From contig NZ_JACSQL010000001.1 of NCBI RefSeq assembly GCF_014836635.1, positions 496,001-560,000 on the forward strand: a DNA stretch of 64,000 nt, given 5' to 3'. How positions within the stretch are numbered: the first letter of the stretch is position 1; every line of letters begins with the position of its first letter. This document shows, in pieces, positions 47,359 to 56,700 of the stretch. The stretch is from Paenibacillus gallinarum (lineage in GTDB: Bacteria > Bacillota > Bacilli > Paenibacillales > Paenibacillaceae). Below the pieces are notes generated by a model. It searched no databases, was not told where the DNA came from, and saw only the letters and a list, made by a program, of their open reading frames with translations. Position numbers and translations under genes: made by a program.

Positions 47359-48474
47359 CTAATGAATAGGTGATCCTTGTGAACGGAGCAGTAGATAACG
47401 AGCATACTCTAGCGGCCGATTACAAGCTTTATTTATACTCTCGGAATCACCGGACAGAAGGAAGGCAGCGCGCCCCGGTTTAGAGTTCACTTCAAGAATC
47501 CATAGATGACCGCTTCGGTCGATTCCGTAATCAATACCCAGCTCGCTGAGCCTTCCATAGCGGCTTTCTAGAATACCCGGGATGAGAGCAGATAGCGTTG
47601 CTGCTTGTGCGAAAAGGAGAGCGGTAGTTTCTTTCCCGAATTCTTGCTCAAGGAAGGAGTGGGCATTCTTTGCTGTTCCGCCACCGTGAAGATTGGAGGT
47701 AAGACTATCTGCTGTGCCTTCCCGAATAATTAGCCCGCTAAGATCCCATTGTCCAGAGCCATTTTTTTGTACCAAAGCTCTAAGATCGAATGGTTTCATA
47801 TCTTTATTCGTAAGCGGCAAAAATGGCTGGATAATATAAGGTTTGGCAATGAGAATACGATGTAGCTGTGCAAGGCCGGAAGAGAGATGGGGGAATCGTT
47901 TCTCGAAGCTCCGATTGTACCGATTTCGTCCCTGAATATAGAGAGTTTGCTCCGATGAAATCCACTGTGCCCTCACGGTGCTTTTGCCATGTGATCCTGC
48001 TTGCGGTTTCAGAAAAACGCCATCCGGATGTTTTTTTAGCCATGTTTTCAACTGGTCCTTAGAGGTGTAAAGTTCGGTTTCCGGTAAATGTTTATGCAGT
48101 ATTTCATATGATTTCAGCGTCTGATAAACATGCCATTTGCCTGGCAGTGCTCTGGAGAGAAACCGGATTTTGCGGGAAGTAGATTTGCTTGCCTGGCGCA
48201 ATCTGCGCCGGAATATTCCGGGAACTGGAGTGAGACAACGGTCGTAAATCAGATCAGGCAAATCAATCGTTTCCTGAGTCCAGTTCTCATTTACATAGCG
48301 ATATCCATGATATTTCCCATTAGGTGCAGATCCTTTAGGAGTAATAACGACGACTTCCATATCAAATTTATTACTTTCCTGACATAACCTCTGGCAGAAG
48401 ACTTCATCCGCAAAAGGAGGTGAACCTTCTCGTTCATTAACGAGAACTCCGAGAGTACCGAGTGTACCTTGCAT
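47359..48474 (-). CDS. YheC/YheD family ATP-grasp protein, copy 2
   Basis: 371 residues, short form. N-terminal TLGTLGVLVNEREGSPPFAD, then DLPDLIYDRCLTPVPGIFRR, the ATP-grasp motifs GVFLKPQAGSHGKSTVRAQW, DLRALVQKNGSGQWDLSGLI and LWILEVNSKPGRAAF. GGAGG lies 10 bases before the ATG, 31 bases after copy 1. Confidence 0.9.
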   Translation of the reverse strand: MQGTLGTLGVLVNEREGSPPFADEVFCQRLCQESNKFDMEVVVITPKGSAPNGKYHGYRYVNENWTQETIDLPDLIYDRCLTPVPGIFRRRLRQASKSTSRKIRFLSRALPGKWHVYQTLKSYEILHKHLPETELYTSKDQLKTWLKKHPDGVFLKPQAGSHGKSTVRAQWISSEQTLYIQGRNRYNRSFEKRFPHLSSGLAQLHRILIAKPYIIQPFLPLTNKDMKPFDLRALVQKNGSGQWDLSGLIIREGTADSLTSNLHGGGTAKNAHSFLEQEFGKETTALLFAQAATLSALIPGILESRYGRLSELGIDYGIDRSGHLWILEVNSKPGRAAFLLSGDSESINKACNRPLEYARYLLLRSQGSPIH

Positions 48475-48505
48475 ATCTCATGTTCCTCCTTTCTGATGTA
48501 TGGAT

Positions 48506-49873
48506 TTAGAAGCCTGCCAAATAGGCAGAATATTCAAGCATAGCTTTCACAGAAGGGCGTATCTTGTTATCCGAAAGCGGTGTATTATCATTTTTGGAAG
48601 GTTTGGAATTCACCTCAATAAGCCAAATGTTCCCTGATGTATCCATAGCAAGATCAATACCGAGTTCTCCAAAATGAGCTGGAATGGTTTCTTCAATGGC
48701 TACAGCAATTTCAAGAGCTGCTCGGCGCATTTGCGCAAGGGCATTTTTTTTGACTTCCGGAGGGAGTGGAGTTTTATTTACCGCCTCTTTTAACGTACTA
48801 AGTGAGCCGCCTCTAGCCAGATTCGACACAAAATGGCTTCCTCCGGCGATCCGCGCCACAATAGAGGTAACCTTCCACTTTCCTGTGTTATTCTTCTGGA
48901 CTAAGGCTCTGAAGTCTACGGGTTTTTTTCCAATATCAATAAGCGTAATCCCTTGTTGGATTTGGAATTTTGTTGTTTTCATCTTTCCTGATAAACCTGT
49001 GAAAAGTTTGGCGAGAGTAGGATAAGCTTGTTTCTGTACCCCGCCTACTAAGGTGGCATGAGTCAGGTATGAGCCGTCCGTTTGCCGTGAAATCCGAATA
49101 ATACCTTTGCCAAGACTGCCCCGTACAGGTTTTAGAAATACAACGGGGTGAGCCAAACACATACTTTTAAATCTAGAGAAGGACTTAAGTAAGTGTGATT
49201 CAGGCAAATATCGTTTTAGTCCAGCATTTGTTTTTAACGCTTCGAATACTTCATGCTTATCGAGAAATTTCTCATTATACATCTGTGTCCCGTACAGGGA
49301 TTTTACTTCCTTCACAAAATGCTGTACGCTAGGTTTATTCTCAAGTTTGCGTGAAGTAAGCCGATTATTGATGACGTCGGCTACTGGCATGACTGTTTTT
49401 TTCCAGCCATCGTCGTAAATCCAGCCTTCGATTTGCCCAGTTACCGTTTCGATGTGACTTGGAGTAATGAAATACACATACGCACCCTGTTTTTGACACG
49501 CACCGACCAGTTCTCTACAGAACATGGTGATTGAACCAAAAGGTTTTTCAAGCTGATCCGGGTGGTCTCTGCTGATTAGAACACTAATGAGCGGACCAAT
49601 ACGTAGTGTACGGCTGTCGGCATGATAACGAATTTGAAGGACAGAACGGTGAATGAGACCCAGTTTCTTAGCTAAGGATGGACTCATTCGCATCCCTTCG
49701 TATTTTGGGACGGAAAGAACGGTTACTTCCTGATTGAAACTTCCGAATGCGAGGATTAACGGACGTCCAGTGGGGATTTTCCATTGCTTGAGAAATTTAT
49801 CCCCGAGCATCACGACGTCATCCTGCAGAAGGCCAGATCCGCTTATTTGGATCGCTACTTTTTTCTTTGACAT
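48506..49873 (-). CDS. YheC/YheD family ATP-grasp protein, copy 1 (long form)
   Basis: 455 residues. First gene of the five-gene set. The extra N-terminal domain has VMLGDKFLKQWKIPTGRPLI and IGPLISVLISRDHPDQLEK. The ATP-grasp domain has VFLKPVRGSLGKGIIRISR, DFRALVQKNNTGKWKVTSIV and IWLIEVNSKPSKND. The frame extends to 49954, but the ATG at 49873 sits 8 bases after AAGGAG. A sigma-K-like promoter lies about 70 bases upstream. Confidence 0.9.
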   Translation of the reverse strand: MSKKKVAIQISGSGLLQDDVVMLGDKFLKQWKIPTGRPLILAFGSFNQEVTVLSVPKYEGMRMSPSLAKKLGLIHRSVLQIRYHADSRTLRIGPLISVLISRDHPDQLEKPFGSITMFCRELVGACQKQGAYVYFITPSHIETVTGQIEGWIYDDGWKKTVMPVADVINNRLTSRKLENKPSVQHFVKEVKSLYGTQMYNEKFLDKHEVFEALKTNAGLKRYLPESHLLKSFSRFKSMCLAHPVVFLKPVRGSLGKGIIRISRQTDGSYLTHATLVGGVQKQAYPTLAKLFTGLSGKMKTTKFQIQQGITLIDIGKKPVDFRALVQKNNTGKWKVTSIVARIAGGSHFVSNLARGGSLSTLKEAVNKTPLPPEVKKNALAQMRRAALEIAVAIEETIPAHFGELGIDLAMDTSGNIWLIEVNSKPSKNDNTPLSDNKIRPSVKAMLEYSAYLAGF

Positions 49874-49948
49874 CGTGGATCTCCTTCCAGGGGGCAAACA
49901 AGATGTCTGTTTTAGGGTGGAATGGGTAATAGAACAATGCATGTGATT

Positions 49949-49976
49949 CATCATATGAGGACATATATCCCTTGGT
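49949..49976 (-). promoter_or_regulatory. Sigma-K-like promoter of the yheCD cluster
   Basis: On the minus strand, CACC (AC at 49976-49975), a 17-base spacer, then CATATGATG resembles the late mother-cell pattern AC-N17-CATANNNTA with one mismatch. It suits a cluster of spore-surface genes. Confidence 0.35.
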
Positions 49977-50067
49977 GATTGACCTACTTTTTAAAATTGT
50001 TTTTAACTTGCCTGAAATCTAACCTAGAAATGAAGTATTATTTAAAATCAGCTGGGAGGAATTAATA

Positions 50068-50415
50068 ATGAATGTTCATGACAAAGCTAACGAACTTGCA
50101 AAAGCACTGAAAGAAAGCGAAGAAGTACAGGAAATTACAGCAGCTATGAAATTGGTGGATGCAGATCCAGATAGCAAACGTATGCTCGAAGACTTCCGCA
50201 GACGCCAAAACGAAATTCAACAGCGTATGATGTCAGGTGATATGCCAGCTCAAGAAGAGATGGAACAAATGGAAAAATCATTTGAAGTTCTCAGTCTGAA
50301 TCTAAATATCCGCAGACTATTTGAAGCAGAACGCCGTTTGAGTGTGATCATTGAAGATGTGAACAAAATTATTATGGAAAGTCTGCAACATCTATATGGC
50401 GGACCTGCAAATTAG
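50068..50415 (+). CDS. YlbF/YheA family protein
   Basis: 115 residues, all helical. MNVHDKANELAKALKESEEV and FRRRQNEIQQRMMSGDMP fit the YlbF/YmcA/YheA family. In B. subtilis yheA lies next to yheC and yheD, and here the gene is adjacent to and divergent from the ATP-grasp set, so it is most likely yheA-like. The biochemical role of YheA is not known; YlbF itself affects RNase Y. GGGAGGAATTAATA precedes the ATG. Confidence 0.87.
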   Translation: MNVHDKANELAKALKESEEVQEITAAMKLVDADPDSKRMLEDFRRRQNEIQQRMMSGDMPAQEEMEQMEKSFEVLSLNLNIRRLFEAERRLSVIIEDVNKIIMESLQHLYGGPAN

Positions 50416-50521
50416 TAGGATCTACTCTCTGTTTTCTCACGCTTACTAATTTGTCCACATATTTACCACTTCTCATTCATAGAGTAGATATATAGATTCA
50501 TGAGAAAGAGGAGTGAGAAAT

Positions 50522-50836
50522 ATGGTAGGTAAGTTAAAATTATCGAAGGCAAAACATATTTTCTACATGCTTATTGCCGGTGGAATGACATTGTATGCCT
50601 TACCTAATCTTTCGTTTACCGGATGGAGTGCTGCATTCAGCGCTACTTGGTTAGCTTTTGCCCTTCTCGTTATTGGTGCCAATCTACACTTTATTCTTGG
50701 TGTAGACGAAGAGAAGAGAAAAGCACTTGACCGGGTACGCAAATCTAAACTTCGTCAGTGGGAACTGAAGTGGACGGAAGATAAGGAGCGTGGGAAGACG
50801 GTAAAGATTGTTCCTGCTAAGGAGCGTTCACAGTGA
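50522..50836 (+). CDS. Small membrane protein of unknown family
   Basis: 104 residues. Two membrane helices (HIFYMLIAGGMTLYALPNL and WSAAFSATWLAFALLVIGAN) followed by a highly basic tail (KRKALDRVRKSKLRQWELK). The ATG at 50522 is 8 bases after GAGGAG; a GTG at 50513 overlaps the ribosome site. I do not recognise a named family. It lies between yheA-like and ytoI with its own terminator. Confidence 0.65.
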   Translation: MVGKLKLSKAKHIFYMLIAGGMTLYALPNLSFTGWSAAFSATWLAFALLVIGANLHFILGVDEEKRKALDRVRKSKLRQWELKWTEDKERGKTVKIVPAKERSQ

Positions 50837-50851
50837 ATCTTTCACGAGCGA

Positions 50852-50896
50852 GGGCTGTTCTGTAAGCTAGAAATGGCTTCAGAACAGCCTTTTTTG
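50852..50896 (+). terminator. Terminator before ytoI
   Basis: GGCTGTTCTG (50853-50862) pairs with CAGAACAGCC (50880-50889), with inner AAGC/GCTT and a T run. Confidence 0.85.
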
Positions 50897-50918
50897 TGTT
50901 TCTATTTAAAGCCTAATT

Positions 50919-50948
50919 TTGGTTATTTTATGTAGTTCGTGATATAAT
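50919..50948 (+). promoter_or_regulatory. Sigma-A promoter of ytoI
   Basis: TTGGTT (50919-50924) and TATAAT (50943-50948), 18-base spacer. Confidence 0.5.
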
Positions 50949-50991
50949 AAGTACAGACTAGTACAGTTCGGAAAAAAAGGGGTGTAACAGA

Positions 50992-52329
50992 TTGGAAGGG
51001 AACGAAGAAACGGTTACGAAGCATGTGCAGCTTCTTGAATACATAAGACAACTAAAAATCGGAACAAAAATATCAGTTCGTGGATTGGCAAAAGAACTTG
51101 GTGTAAGTGAGGGAACGGCATACCGGGCTGTAAAGGAAGCAGAAAATGCGGGACTTGTTGTTACGAGAGAAAGAGTTGGAACGATAAGAGTAGAGAAAAG
51201 ACTGCGCGGTGCTTCTGAACAGTTGACGTTTGGAGATGTAGTAGAGATTGTGGAAGGATATGTTCTGGGAGGCAGAGAGGGGCTTTCTAAGCCACTCCAT
51301 AAGTATGTTATCGGTGCAATGAAAGAAGAAGCAATGGCCAAATACATTGATGCAGACAGCTTGCTCATCGTAGGAAATCGGGACAATGCCCATTTGCTGG
51401 CTTTGAATCAGGGGGCTGGGGTGCTGATTACAGGAGGATTCGAGACGAGTGCAGAGGTGATCCAGCTTGCGAATGAGCTGAGCCTTCCTATTATCTCATC
51501 CCGACATGACACCTTTACAGTAGCATCTATGATCAATAGGGCTATTTTTGATCGGCTGATTAAGAAAAAGATTATGCTTGTTGAAGATATCGTAGGAGAT
51601 AAGCCCAGATCCTATTATCTTAAACTTAGCAGTACGGTTTCCGATTTCAGCAGACTTGTCTTGGAAACAGGCGAGCTCCGTTTTCCCGTTATAGATGAAT
51701 GGAATCGGGTCATCGGGATTATTACTCGCAAAGATGTCATCGAACTCGATCAGAACGAGGCGATAGAGAAATGTGTGGTTCGTAAGCCAGTTACAGCAAC
51801 CCTCAAAACTTCTCTCGCTTCTGCGGCTCAGTTAATGGCTTCGGAGGGCATTGATTATTTACCTATAGTGGACCGGAATCGGAAGCTGATCACCTCCGTC
51901 AAGCGAAGAGAAGTGCTGGATGCCATGCGAGAAGCGCAGAAACAACCCCAGCTTGGTGAAACGTTCGATCATTTGATTTGGAATGGTTTTGTAGAAGAGC
52001 GCGGACCCGAAGGAGAGACTAGATTTAATGGGATTGTAATTCCCCAGATGGCTACGGATTTAGGGACGATATCGGAAGGTGTGCTTGTCAACCTAATGAC
52101 GCAGGCAGGTTATAAAGCTGCTCAGGAAAAGACAGGCAGTGATCACGTATTGGAGAATATTACGACTTATTTTGTCCGGCCTGTACAGATTGAAGACAAG
52201 ATTAGTATTGTGCCGAGAGTTCTTGAAATCAGCAGACTTAACTGTAAATTGGATATTGATATTATCCATGAAGATAATAAGTTAATCTGTAAAGCAATCA
52301 TGACCCTTCAAGCGATTGACAGGGTGTAA
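50992..52329 (+). CDS. ytoI: YtoI-like DRTGG/CBS/hot-dog domain protein
   Basis: 445 residues with four regions: a winged helix (ISVRGLAKELGVSEGTAYRA), a DRTGG domain (about 80-190), a CBS pair (FPVIDEWNRVIGIITRKDV and DYLPIVDRNRKLITSVKRRE), and a C-terminal hot-dog fold (NLMTQAGYKAAQEKTGSDHV). The architecture matches B. subtilis YtoI. CBS domains usually sense adenine nucleotides. It is a candidate transcriptional regulator of unknown targets. The start is TTG at 50992, 8-9 bases after AAAGGGGTG. Confidence 0.9.
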   Translation: MEGNEETVTKHVQLLEYIRQLKIGTKISVRGLAKELGVSEGTAYRAVKEAENAGLVVTRERVGTIRVEKRLRGASEQLTFGDVVEIVEGYVLGGREGLSKPLHKYVIGAMKEEAMAKYIDADSLLIVGNRDNAHLLALNQGAGVLITGGFETSAEVIQLANELSLPIISSRHDTFTVASMINRAIFDRLIKKKIMLVEDIVGDKPRSYYLKLSSTVSDFSRLVLETGELRFPVIDEWNRVIGIITRKDVIELDQNEAIEKCVVRKPVTATLKTSLASAAQLMASEGIDYLPIVDRNRKLITSVKRREVLDAMREAQKQPQLGETFDHLIWNGFVEERGPEGETRFNGIVIPQMATDLGTISEGVLVNLMTQAGYKAAQEKTGSDHVLENITTYFVRPVQIEDKISIVPRVLEISRLNCKLDIDIIHEDNKLICKAIMTLQAIDRV

Positions 52330-52334
52330 AATAT

Positions 52335-52377
52335 AGCGAAAAGTCCAACCTTATACAGGGGACTTTTCGCTTTTTTG
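52335..52377. terminator. Bidirectional terminator between ytoI and ytpI
   Basis: AGCGAAAAGTCC (52335-52346) pairs with GGACTTTTCGCT (52360-52371), then TTTTT. The stop of ytpI lies inside the loop, so the minus-strand hairpin starts within the gene. Confidence 0.85.
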
Positions 52378-52662
52378 ATTCGCATAGTAACTGCGGTTAC
52401 GAATACCGGAAAATACATGGAATGCACCTAGAACGAGAAAGAGAGCTTCTATGATGACAGCAACCGTAGACCCCTGAAACATGAACATCTGGATACATGC
52501 CAGTACGATCAGCATGATGCCCATCCAAATATTACTGATCGCTTGTAAAATGCCTCTTTGTTGCAGATTACGTGATCGTCTGCTGCGAACGCTTGAAATA
52601 CCAGCAGTGATTGTAGAGATGAGTAACAGTGCGAATAGAACGTATCTAATGATATCTAGCAT
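52351..52662 (-). CDS. ytpI: YtpI family membrane protein
   Basis: 103 residues. Three membrane helices (YVLFALLLISTITAGI, WMGIMLIVLACIQMFMFQ, VAVIIEALFLVLGAFHVFSG), matching the YtpI family beside ytoI. Function unknown. The frame extends to an ATG at 52710 that lies on a -10-like TACAAT with no ribosome site; the ATG at 52662 has AAAGGAG 14 bases away, which is long, so the start is uncertain. Confidence 0.75.
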   Translation of the reverse strand: MLDIIRYVLFALLLISTITAGISSVRSRRSRNLQQRGILQAISNIWMGIMLIVLACIQMFMFQGSTVAVIIEALFLVLGAFHVFSGIRNRSYYANQKSEKSPV

Positions 52663-52765
52663 GATTGGTAAGACAGCTCCTTTTGGGAAAAATATACATG
52701 TTGTCTTCATTGTATCATGAATTTCCTCAATATATTGAAAAAATTCCCATGGGATTTAGGCTTCC

Positions 52766-53251
52766 TTACCGAAATAAGGGCGTGATTTCGACCCATACTT
52801 GAAGCACACCTTCCATAACAAGCATGGTTGTAATTTTGACAGAGTAGGGCTTCTCTCTCACGGTGTATGTTTTTTTATCCATCATAATTCGGGTCATTTT
52901 ACTATACTCATCGATGTTGTATACATCTCTGCCCCGCAGCACCTCAAGTTCATCACCTAACAGTTGTATAATCTCCTTCACAGAAACCGAGTCGGGGATC
53001 TTGTCTGATTCTTCTGCACGAACGTTAATTTCTTTGATTACAGTTTGTCGTTTACTGTATTTTTTTAAGTTTTTTATATCTTCTATATACTGTTCTTCTT
53101 GAATTTTTAAATCTTTGTTTTCAAGCCACAGCTCATTGTAACTTGCGTGAAACACTGCATTATAGACAACGCAACCGATAATCATACCCAGCACAAAGAC
53201 ACCGGATAATTGTATAAAAGGACGTAAAAGATAGGTTGGCGGTACACGCAT
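52766..53251 (-). CDS. ytrI: Sporulation membrane protein YtrI
   Basis: 161 residues. The N-terminal MRVPPTYLLRPFIQ and one membrane segment (SGVFVLGMIIGCVVYNAVF) lead to a long coiled coil (ENKDLKIQEEQYIEDIKNLK) and a beta-rich C terminus. YtrI is a mother-cell protein needed for full sporulation in B. subtilis. AAGGAGGT lies 9 bases before the ATG. It follows ytrH by 18 bases in one operon. Confidence 0.9.
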   Translation of the reverse strand: MRVPPTYLLRPFIQLSGVFVLGMIIGCVVYNAVFHASYNELWLENKDLKIQEEQYIEDIKNLKKYSKRQTVIKEINVRAEESDKIPDSVSVKEIIQLLGDELEVLRGRDVYNIDEYSKMTRIMMDKKTYTVREKPYSVKITTMLVMEGVLQVWVEITPLFR

Positions 53252-53269
53252 GGAACGTTTACCTCCTTC

Positions 53270-53593
53270 CTAGTTTCGTGTGGTACATATCCATTTGACT
53301 AACTCTGTCCCCATATGAGCACCTAAAAAAGCAAAAATGAGATACAAAATCTGTTTAATTGCCGGAGATAAGTTCCCATCCAGCATATTGCTTTCTATGA
53401 CACGCATGGGATCAATCGTTCCACCGACAGCGGCGGCCAGGGCCCAAATTTTTATTCTGCCTGCAACATCCAGCATCGTCTGAGTAGGAGGCTGAAGGGA
53501 AACGACAGCACCAACTCCACCGAGCATTGCCCCGCCGAGTACGATGCCAAACGCAATAAAGAAATCGAGGATAATCTTAGACATGAAACTCAT
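53270..53593 (-). CDS. ytrH: Sporulation protein YtrH
   Basis: 107 residues. Hydrophobic with a glycine-rich first helix (FFIAFGIVLGGAMLGGVGAV) and two more helices (IKIWALAAAVGGTIDPM, IKQILYLIFAFLGAHMGTEL). YtrH is sigma-E dependent in B. subtilis. A second ATG at 53584 is possible. AAAGGAG lies 12 bases upstream of this ATG. It is divergent from dnaE, as in B. subtilis. Confidence 0.92.
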   Translation of the reverse strand: MSFMSKIILDFFIAFGIVLGGAMLGGVGAVVSLQPPTQTMLDVAGRIKIWALAAAVGGTIDPMRVIESNMLDGNLSPAIKQILYLIFAFLGAHMGTELVKWICTTRN

Positions 53594-53665
53594 AATGTGG
53601 TCAGGCTCCTTTCTGTCCTCCTTCGTTTAATACTAGAAAGGAAGGACATAGCTTGCTTGTACTCT

Positions 53666-53695
53666 ATTCTATGGGCGGAGCCTACCTTGTTATGA
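53666..53695 (-). promoter_or_regulatory. Sigma-E-like promoter of ytrH-ytrI
   Basis: On the minus strand, TCATAAC (53695-53689), a 15-base spacer and CATAGAAT (53673-53666) resemble the sigma-E pattern KCATATT-N14..15-CATACAAT. It fits the known sigma-E control of ytrHI in B. subtilis and overlaps the dnaE -35. Confidence 0.55.
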
Positions 53696-53715
53696 TAAAA
53701 TAGAAAAGATAAAAT
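53687..53715 (+). promoter_or_regulatory. Sigma-A promoter of dnaE
   Basis: TTGTTA (53687-53692) and TAAAAT (53710-53715), 17-base spacer, 35 bases before the dnaE start. The -35 shares bases with the divergent sigma-E element of ytrH. Confidence 0.5.
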
Positions 53716-53750
53716 ACGTGAAATATGATTAAGGGAAGGATGTAACGGTC

Positions 53751-56700
53751 ATGAGTTCATTTGTGCATTTACATGTTCATAGCGAATACAGCCTGCTTGA
53801 CGGTGCTGCACGGATTGTAGAGCTCGTGGACAAGGCAGCGAACGACGGGATGAAGGCTCTTGCTTTAACAGACCACGGGGTCATGTACGGAGCAATCCCT
53901 TTTTATAAAGCATGTGTAGCAAAAGGAATCAAGCCAATTATCGGCTGTGAAGCTTATATAACAGCAGGTTCTCGTCATGAACGGGGAAACCGCAAAGATC
54001 AACCCATTTATCACTTGATATTGCTTGCTCAGAATCATATCGGTTACCAAAACCTAATGAAACTTTGCTCGATTGGTCATTTGGAAGGGTTTCATTATAA
54101 GCCTCGAATCGATATGGAGAGCCTCGCGCAATACAATGAAGGAATCATCTGTTTAAGTGCGTGTCTTGGAGGAGAAATTCCACAGCATTTACTAATGGGA
54201 CGTATAGATGAAGCTAGAGAGGCTGCTATTCGTTATAAAACGATATTTGGAGACCGCTTTTATCTTGAACTGCAAGATCACGGTCTCGCTGAACAGAAAC
54301 GAGTGAATCCTGAACTCATTCGTCTATCAAAAGAGCTGGATATTCCGCTCGTTGCAACGAACGATGCTCATTATCTGTCTGAAGAGGATGCGGAAGTTCA
54401 GGACGTACTCATTTGTATTGGTACGGGTAAGACCGTGGATGATGAAGACCGACTTCGTATCCCCTCAAGCCAGCTTTATTTAAAGAGCAGTGAACAGATG
54501 CAAAGTCTGTTCCCGCACGTACCAGAAGCTATTGAAAATACAGTACGGATCGCTGACCGTACCGACTTGAAACTTGAGTTTGGGAACTATATTCTGCCGG
54601 CCTATAGACCGATACCAGAAGGACTCACACCAGGCGAATATCTTAAACAGCTGTGTGAAGAAGGACTTAGATCACGTTATGAGGACACAAGTAAGTGGAA
54701 CAGTGATGAAGGGAAAAAGGAACTATTTGACCGGCTCTATTATGAGCTTGGTGTTATTGAAGAAATGGGGTTCTCTGACTATTTCTTAATTGTCTGGGAT
54801 TTTATTGCCTATGCACATCAAGAGGGCATTGCAACCGGGCCAGGACGGGGTTCCTCAGCGGGAAGCCTTGTCGCCTATGTTTTACGCATTACGAATGTCG
54901 ATCCGATAAAATATCGGCTTCTTTTTGAGCGATTCCTAAATCCCGAGCGAATTACGATGCCCGATATCGACATTGACTTCAGCGATGAGCGAAGAGATGA
55001 AGTCATCGACTATGTTTCCAGAAAATATGGCCGTGAGCATGTCGCACAGATTATTACCTTTGGAACGCTGGCTGCGAGGGCAGCAGTAAGGGATGTAGGA
55101 AGAGTACTCAGCATTCCGTATGCAGAAGTTGATAAAGCAGCAAAACTGATTCCCGGTCAGATTGGCATGAATATTGCCAAGGCACTCGAACTTACTCCTG
55201 AACTCAAAGCACTCTATGAAACCAAGCCAAAAACAAGAGAACTGCTGGATATGGCGAAAAAAGTAGAAGGCATGCCAAGACATGCTTCGACACATGCGGC
55301 TGGTGTTGTCATATCGAGAGATCCGCTGACAGATGTGGTTCCTCTTCAGGAAGGCAGCGAAGGGGCCGCTCTGACGCAGTACTCTATGGAAAACCTGGAG
55401 TCAATTGGTTTGCTCAAGATGGACTTTTTGGGACTAAGAACGTTGTCTATTATTGAACGCTGCCTGTGCTGGGTTAGTGAACAGGAAGGTAAGGCACCAG
55501 ATTTTCGGTATATCTCTGATGATGATCCTAAGACTTACGAAATGCTAGGAAGTGGGGATACTACGGGCATTTTCCAATTGGAATCTGCAGGAATTCGGAG
55601 GGTACTGAAAGATCTAAAACCTTCTGTTTTTGAAGATATTATCTCGGTACTTGCTCTATATCGTCCGGGTCCAATGGAATTTATTCCTAAGTATATTCAA
55701 GGTAAGCATGGACTCATTGAAGTGGAGTATCCGCATAAAGATCTCATCCCTATTCTAGAAGATACGTACGGTATTATCGTATATCAGGAACAGATCATGC
55801 AGATTGCTTCAAGCATGGCCGGATTCTCACTTGGAGAAGCAGATTTGCTACGCAGAGCCGTGTCCAAGAAAAAGAGAGAAGTGCTTAATCGTGAACGAGA
55901 ACACTTTGTTAAAGGAAGTGCGGCGCAAGGATATAGCAAGGAAGAAGCGGATCAAGTCTATGACATGATTGTTCGTTTTGCTAACTACGGATTCCCGCGT
56001 GCGCATGCGGCTGCCTATGGAATTTTGGCATTTCAAACCGCGTATTTAAAAGCACATTATCCTGCACCATTTATGGCTTCCATGTTAACTGCGGTCATGG
56101 GAAATCACCGGAAAGTAGCGGAATATGTCGTTGAATGCAGACGAATGGGCATCCCGATTCTACCGCCTGATGTGAATGAGAGCGGAATTTTATTCACTCC
56201 AGTCGTAGGACGTAACGAAAACTCTCTGGGAGAGAACTCGGCAAAAGAGGAAAACTCGCAGGGGTGTATCCGATTTGGGCTGGCTGCCATTAAAAATGTC
56301 GGAACACAAGCAATGGAGAGTATTCTTGCTGTTCGCAGTAAAGATGGACCATTTGAAAGTTTGCTTGATTTTTGCAGAAGAGTAGACCTCAGGGTCTGCA
56401 ACAAACGTGTGATTGAATCGCTGATTCAGGCAGGTGCTTTTGACCAGCTTCCAGGCCACCGCGCACAGCTGCTTGCCATGCTCGATGAAGTGGTGGAAGC
56501 AGCACTAAAATGGCGGAAAGAACGAGAAGACTTACAGATTCAACTCTTTGATTTTGTAGAAACGCCAAATTGGGAGATTGAGTATCCGAATATACCTGAA
56601 CATAGCATGTCGCAGCAACTTGAACTCGAGCGTGAACTGCTTGGGCTTTACCTTTCTGGACACCCGCTTGACCATTATAGTGAAGTTTTAGAGGCAGAAG

